NCBI RefSeq assembly: GCF_900115055.1
Contig: NZ_FOVD01000002.1
Span: forward strand, 682,001 to 746,000
DNA from: Chryseobacterium oleae
Lineage (GTDB): Bacteria > Bacteroidota > Bacteroidia > Flavobacteriales > Weeksellaceae
DNA length: 64,000 bases
Reading direction: 5' to 3'
In this document: one piece after another, positions 35,482 through 42,560 of the stretch
Position numbering within the stretch: position 1 is the first letter of the stretch
Layout: each line of letters opens with the position of its first letter
Made by a program: the position numbers and the translations under genes
Notes under the pieces: model-generated
The model's database searches: none
Told to the model about the DNA's origin: nothing
The model's input: only the letters and a program-made list of their open reading frames with translations

Positions 35482-36497
35482 TGAATAGATTTTTTAATTT
35501 ATACTCAAATTGCATTCCAGTAAAAGGGATCGAAGAAAGTATAATTGTTGATTTACAGAATAATGAGCATATCAATGTTCCGAATCTATTACTTGAAGTT
35601 CTAAAAAAAACGTGCACCAGTACAGTAAGCGAAATCAAAAATTTTTTTAATAATGATTTAGACGAGGGTATAGATCATTATTTTAATTTTTTGAATGATA
35701 TTGATTATGGTTTTTTCTTAGATAATGTTGAAAGTTTTCCAGAACTAAATTTAGAATGGTATTCTCCGTTAAGAATTAATAGTGCGGTCTTAGAAATTTA
35801 CGAAGGCTGTATATATGACTATACTTCTGCAATTAAAGAACTAAATTCCTTAGCCTGTTCTACTATTCAAATAAGAATAAATAATTCAAATGTTAATAGG
35901 ATATTCTCTAACATAATTGATACAACACAAAAATCAAGAATTAGGAATGTTGAAATTTTTCTACCTGAAATATTATTTGACAAGCAATTGTTAAAATATC
36001 TTGATGATATTGAAAATAGAATAACCACATTTATAATTCATAGCGTTGCAGATGAAAATTTAACTAAAGAACTTTATAAAAATTTAAAATATGTAAAAAA
36101 CAATAAACTGATTTTTACATCAAAGATTATTAATAGTTCAACCTTAGATTCTATAAGGAAAGAAAATTTTATTGTTAATATGGAATTTTTCACAGAATCT
36201 CAACATCATAATGTTGCTTTAAATAGAAAGGTTTGTATTGACAATGATGGAAATTTTAAAAATTTTCTGGCACATAAAAATACTTTTGGGAATTTTAAAG
36301 ATAAAAGCATTACACAATTAATTGAAGATTCTGATTTTACTAGAAAATGGTTTATTAACAATGATAGTATAGATATGTGTAAAGACTGTCAATTTCGATA
36401 TATTTGTTTTGATAATTCTGATATTGAATTTGATGGTTCTTCATGGAAAAAGGTAAATAAATGCTCTTTTGATCCGTATACTAATAAATGGAGATAA
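35481..36497 (+). CDS. gwsS: Grasp-with-SPASM system SPASM-domain peptide maturase
   Basis: This 338-residue protein has a C-terminal SPASM-like cysteine cluster: a Cys in VCIDNDGNF near 233, then Cys300, Cys303 and Cys309 in MCKDCQFRYIC, and Cys328. SPASM domains bind auxiliary iron-sulfur clusters. A canonical radical-SAM CxxxCxxC motif is absent from the N-terminal two thirds, although the strand-and-helix pattern (LEIYEGCIYDYTSAIKELNS) resembles a degenerate barrel. It may therefore be a non-catalytic partner or peptide-recognition protein. It is translationally coupled to the small ORF. A terminator follows 17 bp after the stop. Confidence 0.82.
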   Translation: MNRFFNLYSNCIPVKGIEESIIVDLQNNEHINVPNLLLEVLKKTCTSTVSEIKNFFNNDLDEGIDHYFNFLNDIDYGFFLDNVESFPELNLEWYSPLRINSAVLEIYEGCIYDYTSAIKELNSLACSTIQIRINNSNVNRIFSNIIDTTQKSRIRNVEIFLPEILFDKQLLKYLDDIENRITTFIIHSVADENLTKELYKNLKYVKNNKLIFTSKIINSSTLDSIRKENFIVNMEFFTESQHHNVALNRKVCIDNDGNFKNFLAHKNTFGNFKDKSITQLIEDSDFTRKWFINNDSIDMCKDCQFRYICFDNSDIEFDGSSWKKVNKCSFDPYTNKWR

Positions 36498-36513
36498 AAT
36501 AAAGATATTGTAT

Positions 36514-36546
36514 AAAAACCTTTCAAGAAATTGAGAGGTTTTTTAT
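36514..36546 (+). terminator. Terminator of the RiPP operon (second copy of the rny terminator)
   Basis: CCTTTCAA-GAAA-TTGAGAGG, flanked by A and T runs. It differs from the rny terminator hairpin at one position, and short upstream similarity (GAGATAA...GATAT) also matches. Confidence 0.88.
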
Positions 36547-36564
36547 TTTTATCAAAACTTAAAA

Positions 36565-37806
36565 ATGCAAGAACTGTCTTTGTCTTCAAAACTGAAGTAC
36601 ATCTTTTCAATCCCCGTTATCATTTCCGCCCTGGGCTATTTCGTAGACATCTATGACCTGCTTTTATTCGGTATCGTAAGAATCCCAAGTTTAAAAGCTT
36701 TAGGCCTGAATCCCGACGCTGATGGTACCTTTATTCTCAACTGTCAGATGGTAGGGCTCCTTATCGGTGGTGTGTTCTGGGGAATCTTTGGAGACAAAAA
36801 AGGACGACTCTCCGTACTTTTCGGTTCTATTCTGGTGTATTCACTGGCCAATATTGCCTGTGGTTTTCTTCCTTACTTTCCGAAAGAACATCTTGTGTAC
36901 CAATACGCGGGTTTAAGGTTCATCGCGGGAATAGGACTCGCCGGAGAACTTGGAGCAGGAATTACCCTTGTTTCTGAAAGTCTCCCGAAGAATTTAAGAG
37001 CCATTGGAACTTCTGTAGTAGCAGGATTTGGATTGATGGGGGCTGTTGTGGCCCAGCTTACCGTAGAATTGGCCGGCGGTTGGAATATTTCCTACATCAT
37101 CGGAGGAATTATGGGAATTATGCTGTTGTTGCTGAGAATTAGTGTTTCAGAATCAGGAATTTATAAAAATATAGTGCATAAAAGTGTATCAAAAGGGAAT
37201 TTTCTCTCTTTCTTTACCAATAAAGACCGGCTCACCAGATACCTCAAATGCATTGCTGTAGGATTGCCCACCTGGTATTGTATAGGGATTCTTGCTGTTT
37301 TAGCCAATCAGTTTGCTCCTGAATTAGGCATTAAGGATCTGAATCCCGGAAAAGCCATTATGTGGGCTTATATTGGCATTTCTGTCGGTGATCTGATGAG
37401 TGGGTTTATTTCTCATGCGTTAAAATCCCGGAAGATGGCTATTTTTTATATGCTGCTGTTCACGATCGTTGGTGTAGCGATTATGCTGTTCGGAAATACC
37501 AATACGGAAACAAAATATTATATGTTCTGTGTCTGGCTGGGCTTAGGTACTGGATATTGGGCGATGTTTGTAACTCTTGCAGCAGAACAGTTCGGGACGA
37601 ATATCAGAAATACGGCTACCACAACTGTTCCCAATATGGTAAGAGGTCTGGTACCTGTGATGATTTTGGCGTTTGATCTGCTGAAAAATAATTTCACGGT
37701 AATCATCAGTGCGGCAGTAGTCGGATTGGTTGTCTTTGGACTGGCCTTTTATTCGGCACTCACGATTTCCGAAACCCATAATAAAGACCTTGAATTTACC
37801 GAATAA
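36565..37806 (+). CDS. MFS transporter
   Basis: This 413-residue major facilitator protein has about 12 transmembrane helices. The signature FWGIFGDKKGRLSVLFGS between helices 2 and 3 matches GxxxDxxGRR/K, and helix 1 has GYFVDIYDLLLFGI. AGIGLAGELGAGITLVSE resembles the sialate/metabolite-type MFS carriers, but the substrate cannot be read from the sequence. It follows the terminator of the RiPP island by 18 bp. It has the base composition of the main chromosome, so I do not count it as part of the island; export of the peptide by an MFS protein is possible but unsupported. Confidence 0.85.
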   Translation: MQELSLSSKLKYIFSIPVIISALGYFVDIYDLLLFGIVRIPSLKALGLNPDADGTFILNCQMVGLLIGGVFWGIFGDKKGRLSVLFGSILVYSLANIACGFLPYFPKEHLVYQYAGLRFIAGIGLAGELGAGITLVSESLPKNLRAIGTSVVAGFGLMGAVVAQLTVELAGGWNISYIIGGIMGIMLLLLRISVSESGIYKNIVHKSVSKGNFLSFFTNKDRLTRYLKCIAVGLPTWYCIGILAVLANQFAPELGIKDLNPGKAIMWAYIGISVGDLMSGFISHALKSRKMAIFYMLLFTIVGVAIMLFGNTNTETKYYMFCVWLGLGTGYWAMFVTLAAEQFGTNIRNTATTTVPNMVRGLVPVMILAFDLLKNNFTVIISAAVVGLVVFGLAFYSALTISETHNKDLEFTE

Positions 37807-37903
37807 TGAATGTTGTTTAATAAATGTGATGATTGGGAATGGCGATTATATCGTAATAAACGTAATGGAATCAACCTATTATTAAAATTTTATTTAAATT
37901 ATG

Positions 37904-37932
37904 TTGCGAATAATTAATATTTGTTTAACTTT
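37904..37932 (+). promoter_or_regulatory. Promoter of the Cys-rich GG-leader peptide gene
   Basis: TTG at 37904-37906, an 18-bp spacer and TAACTTTG at 37925-37932. The ATG is at 37984. Confidence 0.65.
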
Positions 37933-37983
37933 GAAAGGTAACAAAATTATATTGTTTAATCTCAAACCAAATCATGTAACACT

Positions 37984-38163
37984 ATGAAAAACGCTAAGAA
38001 ATTAAGAAAAGCAGATCTAAAGAACATTATCGGAGGAATCAGCGGAAAACCTGATTTATCACTTTGCGGATGCAGCTGCTCAGGTTCTGTAACCGGACCT
38101 TGGTATTGCGTACAGCATATCGCTTGTACACAAGGGTACAACTGTGGTGAGTCTGCAATTTAA
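37984..38163 (+). CDS. Orphan GG-leader, cysteine-rich bacteriocin-like peptide
   Basis: This 59-residue peptide is not next to any maturase. The leader is MKNAKKLRKADLKNIIGG, with the double glycine at 17-18. The mature part has six cysteines (LCGCSCSGS, WYCVQ, IACTQ and YNCGE). The pattern fits the 'bacteriocin-like protein' group that is numerous in Chryseobacterium. It has its own promoter and a hairpin terminator, so it is a self-contained unit. No peptidase-containing ABC exporter is in the window, so export would depend on genes elsewhere. The function is inferred from form only. Confidence 0.75.
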   Translation: MKNAKKLRKADLKNIIGGISGKPDLSLCGCSCSGSVTGPWYCVQHIACTQGYNCGESAI

Positions 38164-38208
38164 GACTGTATATCAGTAAGAAAACTAAAACATTTCCACA
38201 TTTAATAC

Positions 38209-38244
38209 GCAAAAGCCTTTTGGGACCTTCCAAAAGGTTTTTGT
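38209..38244 (+). terminator. Terminator of the GG-leader peptide gene
   Basis: The stem CCTTTTGG/CCAAAAGG has a short loop and is followed by a T run. Confidence 0.85.
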
Positions 38245-38312
38245 CATTTAAAGAAGAGATTAAAAATGGCCCAAAAAAAGGAATTCATTTTCTAATGTAG
38301 TTTTTCATATTG

Positions 38313-38475
38313 GCCTAGGAAGCTGGAGCGTTAAAAAAATTAAAACTCACTCCGTTAAAAAATTCCCATTGTTTGAGTGCGGCAAAATTATTGAACTGAA
38401 ATAACAATATTTAATCCGCACGAGTTTGGGAATTTTAGGATTGAGTTTTAATTTTTAGCGGAAGCTTCCAGCCTT
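38313..38475. repeat. Long imperfect inverted repeat, about 70 bp per arm
   Basis: The left arm (about 38313-38393) and right arm (about 38405-38475) can pair along nearly their whole length. Matching blocks include GGAAGCT, AATTAAAACTCA, AATTCCCA and GAGTGCGG, with ATTATTG and CAATAT at the tip. The loop is about 10-20 nt. There is no ORF in it. It may be a structured RNA, an end-to-end remnant of a miniature mobile element, or a strong terminator. The 422-bp gap 38164-38585 holds nothing else besides this, the terminator and the small hairpin at 38484. Confidence 0.8.
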
Positions 38476-38483
38476 GAATTTTT

Positions 38484-38512
38484 GGTTCATTTTGTTTCAA
38501 GACAAAAGAACT
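38484..38512. repeat. GTTC-TTTTGT hairpin next to the long inverted repeat
   Basis: GGTTCATTTTGT pairs with ACAAAAGAAC around TTCAAG. It adjoins the long inverted repeat and may belong to the same element. Confidence 0.6.
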
Positions 38513-38585
38513 CAAAAAAGGAATAAATTATAGAAGTCAATAAATTTAACTTTAAAATATTGATTTGCAGTATTTTATATTTATT

Positions 38586-39521
38586 TTAGCTGGTGATGTA
38601 AACCAAACTCCCTACACTTATCGTGATCCATAAAATAACAGCCACAGCCAACGGCTTAATTCCTATCGTTTTTAAAGTCCCGATCGAAAGTGTAGACCCG
38701 ATAAAGAATAAAGTAAGATTCAGTCCCGATTTGGCTATTGCAGTCACTGAACTGCTCAATCCATCAAAAACAGGAAAATAAGTATTCAGAAGAATAGCCA
38801 AGATAAACCACCCGATAAACCACGGGATTTTAATTTTTGATTCTTTATTTTTAAAAATAAACATCGTGATCACAGAAACCGGGATAATCCATAAAGCACG
38901 GGCCAGCTTCACCGTAGTGGCTATTTTTAAAGCTTCATTTCCATACTTTCCGGCCGCTCCAACCACAGAACTGGTATCATGAATTCCCACCGCACACCAA
39001 AGCCCAAACTGCTCCTGGGAAAGATGCAGCATATGCCCGATAGCCGGATAAATAAACAACGCTAAAGAATTTAAGGTGAAAATAATGGCAAGACCTAAAG
39101 AAATTTCCTTTGTACCCGGCTTGATGATAGGGGAAATAGCTGCGATAGCACTCCCGCCACAAATCGCAGTTCCAGCAGAAATTAGGTAAGAAAGCTTTTT
39201 CTCAAGTTTAAAGACTCTTCCCAGAATATAGCCGAGAACCATCACCGTGAAAATACTAACAACCGTTAAAAAGAATCCTGTTTTCCCCGCCTGAAGTGCT
39301 TCATTCAGTTTGAGTCCAAAACCCAGTCCTACAATAGAGATCTGAAGCAACAGATGAATGTATCTGTGCAAATGCTTTTCGAACGGATTACCAATGAGAA
39401 CCGCTAAACCAAAGCCTAAAGCCAGTGCTATCGGAGAAGAAACCAGCGGGGTAAGACATACAACACCGAGTACAATAAAAACAGTTTTTCGGATCATTTC
39501 ATTTTGGATGAGCTCTTTCAT
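38586..39521 (-). CDS. YeiH-family putative exporter (UPF0324)
   Basis: This membrane protein has about ten transmembrane helices and the YeiH pattern: LQISIVGLGFGLKLNEAL, SAGTAICGGSAIAAISPIIK and WCAVGIHDTSSVVGAAGKYG. From the ATG at 39521 it has 311 residues (MKELIQNEMIRKTV...). A TTG at 39548 would add nine. YeiH proteins are thought to export sulfur-containing compounds, but the substrate is not established. A LysR gene on the same strand lies upstream, as in the yeiE-yeiH pairing of enterobacteria, and probably regulates it. Promoters lie in the repeat-free part of the gap. Confidence 0.85.
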   Translation of the reverse strand: MKELIQNEMIRKTVFIVLGVVCLTPLVSSPIALALGFGLAVLIGNPFEKHLHRYIHLLLQISIVGLGFGLKLNEALQAGKTGFFLTVVSIFTVMVLGYILGRVFKLEKKLSYLISAGTAICGGSAIAAISPIIKPGTKEISLGLAIIFTLNSLALFIYPAIGHMLHLSQEQFGLWCAVGIHDTSSVVGAAGKYGNEALKIATTVKLARALWIIPVSVITMFIFKNKESKIKIPWFIGWFILAILLNTYFPVFDGLSSSVTAIAKSGLNLTLFFIGSTLSIGTLKTIGIKPLAVAVILWITISVGSLVYITS

Positions 39522-39608
39522 AAGATAAGTTTTGAAATCAGACTCCAAAATTCCGAAATATAGTATTACAAAGTAAATCGTATTTTATTATGATGGATAA
39601 CTTTTGGT

Positions 39609-39964
39609 TATGAGTTATGAGTTATGAGTTATGAGTTATGAGTTATGAGTTATGAGTTGTGAGTTATGAGTTGTGAGTGGGAGAGTTTGATAGTGAAGCG
39701 GATGATCAGTTGCTAGTTGTCAGTTGCTGGTTGGTAGTAATTAAGCCGATGGATAATTGTTTTATGTTTGATATCTATTATCTGAAATCTGAAATCTGAC
39801 GTCTGATGTCTAATATCTGAAATCTATCCCAAAAATTCACCATTCACTTGCGAAGCAAAATTCACCATTGACCTTCTACTCCGTCTAACATCAAATCAAA
39901 ATACATAGTTTAAAACTGCGCCACAATCCCTAATCCCTGCTACCTGCAACCTATCATCTACCAC
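39609..39964 (-). repeat. Long composite repeat tract downstream of the LysR gene
   Basis: This tract is read on the minus strand from the LysR stop. It starts GTGGTAGATGATAGGTTGCA and continues as GGTAGCAGGGATTAGGG, then CAATGGTGAATTTTGCTTCG, then ATTTCAGATTTCAGAT-type units, then CAACTGACAACTAGCAACTG, ending (plus strand 39609-39676) as about ten copies of the heptamer ATGAGTT. Together with 39549-39608 it fills the 416-bp gap, and I see no gene in it. Confidence 0.85.
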
Positions 39965-40843
39965 CTAACTTCTCACAAATCTCAAAAATAGTCTAATCAT
40001 CTCCGACTGTTCTCCTTTCGGAAGAATAAAGTGAAAATTTCTTTCAATACTGAAATTCCTGATATCTATGATGGTCAGCGTGTTATTTTTTAATTCGTTT
40101 AATATAGTACTGATCGACAAAAAGGCCATGCAATCTGAATGTAAAAGATAGTTTTTAATGCTTTCACTGCTTCCCAGCTGCATAACTGTGTTGAGCTCTT
40201 CGATGTTGATTCCTTTTTCCTTTAAACGGTTTTGGATGAATTCCTGGGTGCCGGAACCTTGTTCACGGAAGATCAGGTTTAAGTCGTAAAGGTCTTTTAG
40301 ACTTAATGTTTTCTGGGCTAATGAATGATTAGCTTTTGCGGTAAGAACAATTTCATCAGCTTTAAAAATTTTATAGTCAAAGAAAGATGATTGGGATTCT
40401 CCTTCGATAATTCCGAGGTCTATTTTTCCTTCTTTTAAAAGCTCGGAAATAATTTCGGTATTATGGGCGATCAGTTCGATCTTGATTTCTTTGTAATAGG
40501 TATTGAATCTGGCCAGAAGTTCAGGCAAAACATATTGTGCAACACTGGTGCTGGCTCCGATAATCAGCTTTCCTTTATGCTGTTCATTCACCTGACTGAT
40601 CTCAAATTCCAGATCACGGTAGAGATTCCGGATCTTTTCTGCATATTCATATAGAATTTTTCCACTCTGGGTAAGATGTACAGAAGTTCCTTTTCTGTCA
40701 AATAGTTTTGTACCAAGCTGACTTTCAATTTCTTTAATATGTTTCGTCACAGCCGGTTGGGAAATGTGAAGTTCTTCAGCAGCTTTTGTGAAACTCAGTC
40801 TTGAGGCAGCGGTATGGAAAACTTTTAATCTGTAGTCAAACAT
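39965..40843 (-). CDS. LysR-family transcriptional regulator
   Basis: This 293-residue regulator has an N-terminal winged helix-turn-helix (MFDYRLKVFHTAASRLSFTKAAEELHISQPAVTKHI) and a C-terminal substrate-binding domain with LIIGASTSVAQYVLPELLARF and IFREQGSGTQEFIQ. The ATG at 40843 is chosen because a longer frame to 41089 would translate the simple-repeat tract of the upstream gene. It resembles the CysB/CbbR branch. Its place next to yeiH suggests that it controls that transporter. A TAAATTTG -7 box lies at 40865-40872. A long repeat tract follows its stop. Confidence 0.88.
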   Translation of the reverse strand: MFDYRLKVFHTAASRLSFTKAAEELHISQPAVTKHIKEIESQLGTKLFDRKGTSVHLTQSGKILYEYAEKIRNLYRDLEFEISQVNEQHKGKLIIGASTSVAQYVLPELLARFNTYYKEIKIELIAHNTEIISELLKEGKIDLGIIEGESQSSFFDYKIFKADEIVLTAKANHSLAQKTLSLKDLYDLNLIFREQGSGTQEFIQNRLKEKGINIEELNTVMQLGSSESIKNYLLHSDCMAFLSISTILNELKNNTLTIIDIRNFSIERNFHFILPKGEQSEMIRLFLRFVRS

Positions 40844-40864
40844 GGGGTGGGAAGCTTGTGGTAA

Positions 40865-40872
40865 CAAATTTA
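40865..40872 (-). promoter_or_regulatory. -7 box of the LysR gene
   Basis: On the minus strand TAAATTTG fits TAnnTTTG, 21 bp before the ATG ending at 40843. It lies between the CLC repeat tract and the gene, so the LysR gene has its own promoter. Confidence 0.55.
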
Positions 40873-40879
40873 GTGAAAT

Positions 40880-41095
40880 TATGCGGGTTGAGAGTTGAGG
40901 AGTTTGAGGGTTTGAGAGTTTAAGAGTTTGAGGGTTGGAGAGTGCTAGTGTTTGAGTTATATTGGGTTTTAGGAAGAAAAAAGCAAGAGTCAAGATCCTA
41001 GATGTCAGAAAATGATTCATTAACTTAATTACTATGAACCAATAACCAGCAACTCTCTTACCCTCAAACTCTCCAACTCTCCAACTCAAACTCTC
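40880..41095 (-). repeat. Stop-abutting GAGTTTGAG-type tract downstream of the CLC gene
   Basis: On the minus strand, from the base after the CLC stop, it reads GAGAGTTTGAGTTGGAGAG, GTTGGAGAGTTTGAGGGTAA and on to GAGAGTTGCTGGTTATTGG. Toward 40890-40960 the plus strand carries the complementary purine words (TTGAGGGTTTGAGAG), so the two halves could form a long imperfect hairpin. Confidence 0.8.
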
Positions 41096-42400
41096 TTACA
41101 AATCTGAAAAAGACTTCCCTCCATCACTTTCATACCTTCGGTTTTTCGCTTCACCGATCTTTTGTTTTGTATAAATGCTGTTGCGGCCGGAAAGCAAGTA
41201 GGAAACTACGCAGGCAATAGCGATGTAGACACCGGATTCTGCCCCGAACAGCTCAATTCCCATTAGCATACAGGCCAGTGGAGTATTGGTAGCTCCGGCA
41301 AATACAGCTACAAAGCCCATTCCTGCAAGCAATCCGAACGGTAACGGAATAAACAGGGATAATGCGCTCCCAAGAGTGGCTCCGATGAAAAATAAAGGCG
41401 TGACTTCGCCCCCTTTAAACCCTGCAGAGAGGGTAACAATCGTAAAAACCATTTTTAAAGCAAAATCATAGAGTGGACTCTGTTGTTTAAAAGATTCCAG
41501 AATGACAGGAATTCCCAGCCCGATATACCTTGTGGTTCCCATGGCAAAAACTGCAAGAGCAACAATAATTCCGCCGACTACAGGGCGAAACGGAGGATAT
41601 TTAATCTTAGATTTAAAAACAGATCCAGTCCAGTGAATCATTCTGCTGAATCCTGCAGCACAGATTCCAAAAGCAATTCCGGCGAGAATGCTATATACAA
41701 TGGGCAGAAATTCCAGTTTGGGAATAAGGTCTATATGGTAATGGGTATGTTTGGCATTCCAGAGATTGGTGGTCAAGTCTGCGAGAATAGCTGAAGCAAA
41801 AGCCGGGAAGATAGCATTGTACCGTATTCTTCCAATCAGGAAAACTTCCAGTGCAAAAACAGCTCCGGCCAATGGTGTTCCGAAAATTGATCCAAAACCT
41901 GCGGCAATGGCGGCGATCAACAGAATTTTCCTTTCACTCTTATCAAGCTTGAAAGGTTTGCTGAGTTGGTCTGCAATAGCACCGGCCATTTGTAAAGCTG
42001 TTCCCTCACGCCCGGCCGATCCTCCAAAGAAGTGCGTAACAATGGTTCCCAGATACACAAATGGAGCCATTTTAAAGGGAATAATTTCCTTCGGATTATG
42101 AATATTATCGATGAGCAGGTTATTTCCTGCCTCTACATCTTTTCCATAATAATGGTATAGAAGACCAATAAGAAAACCTGCAACTGGAAGCAGGGCAATA
42201 AGCCAGATATGACTTTCTCTGAATTGGGTTGCCCATTCCAGAGACTGTAAAAATCCTGCAGACGCCGTTCCTACCAATCCACCAATGAGAATACTGATGC
42301 ACAGCCATTTTGAAATATAGGGCAGGGCAGGGTATTTTCTAAAAAATAATTGGGTATAAAAAACTGCTTTTCTATGAAGTGTCCGTTGTTTTTTTGACAT
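41096..42400 (-). CDS. CLC-type fluoride/proton antiporter (CLC-F)
   Basis: This 434-residue CLC-family membrane protein exports fluoride in exchange for protons if the type is read correctly. The chloride-selective GSGIP motif is replaced by GNNLL (92-96). The gating glutamate lies in GREGT (130-134, Glu132), where Cl- exchangers have GREGP. The third motif is GGEVTP (330-335) instead of GGIFAP. As I recall, the Val-Thr pair and GREGT are typical of the fluoride branch. This is strongly supported by the fluoride riboswitch immediately upstream. The stop is followed by a purine-rich repeat tract, not a hairpin. Confidence 0.88.
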   Translation of the reverse strand: MSKKQRTLHRKAVFYTQLFFRKYPALPYISKWLCISILIGGLVGTASAGFLQSLEWATQFRESHIWLIALLPVAGFLIGLLYHYYGKDVEAGNNLLIDNIHNPKEIIPFKMAPFVYLGTIVTHFFGGSAGREGTALQMAGAIADQLSKPFKLDKSERKILLIAAIAAGFGSIFGTPLAGAVFALEVFLIGRIRYNAIFPAFASAILADLTTNLWNAKHTHYHIDLIPKLEFLPIVYSILAGIAFGICAAGFSRMIHWTGSVFKSKIKYPPFRPVVGGIIVALAVFAMGTTRYIGLGIPVILESFKQQSPLYDFALKMVFTIVTLSAGFKGGEVTPLFFIGATLGSALSLFIPLPFGLLAGMGFVAVFAGATNTPLACMLMGIELFGAESGVYIAIACVVSYLLSGRNSIYTKQKIGEAKNRRYESDGGKSFSDL

Positions 42401-42493
42401 AATAATCCTGATCAGTTATTGGTTAATAATCTCTTAATCAGGCGTCATCAGCTTCTGTAAAGCGGTTGGGTAAGGAAGAGCACCATTTCCTTT
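42401..42493 (-). promoter_or_regulatory. Fluoride riboswitch (crcB motif) with overlapping expression hairpin
   Basis: On the minus strand a stem AAGGAA/TTCCTT (42487-42492 with 42472-42477) closes the loop ATGGTGCTC. A second stem GCTT/AAGC (42460-42463 with 42451-42454) is followed by GCTGATGACGCC. The conserved ATGG, AACCGC and GCTGATG blocks fit the fluoride aptamer, and GGTG (42481-42484) can pair with CGCC (42441-42444) as the pseudoknot. CCTGAT (42437-42442) can also pair with ATCAGG (42407-42412) just before the start codon, so the two pairings compete. Confidence 0.85.
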
Positions 42494-42500
42494 TGTTATG

Positions 42501-42508
42501 CAAATATA
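42501..42508 (-). promoter_or_regulatory. -7 box upstream of the fluoride riboswitch
   Basis: On the minus strand TATATTTG fits TAnnTTTG. Transcription would begin within a few bases of the aptamer, as expected for a riboswitch leader. Confidence 0.6.
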
Positions 42509-42560
42509 ATTATTCTCTGTGAATTTTAAAACTCTTTGACGTGATGAAAATTCAAAATAC

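Noticed and set aside
36565..37806. MFS transporter as the RiPP exporter
   Set aside because: It lies beyond the island's terminator and has ordinary base composition. Possible but not supported.
39609..39676. CRISPR array
   Set aside because: Tandem 7-bp ATGAGTT units without spacers.
40844..41089. N-terminal extension of the LysR protein
   Set aside because: It would translate the simple repeats behind the CLC stop and pass the gene's own -7 box. The ATG at 40843 begins the conserved HTH domain.
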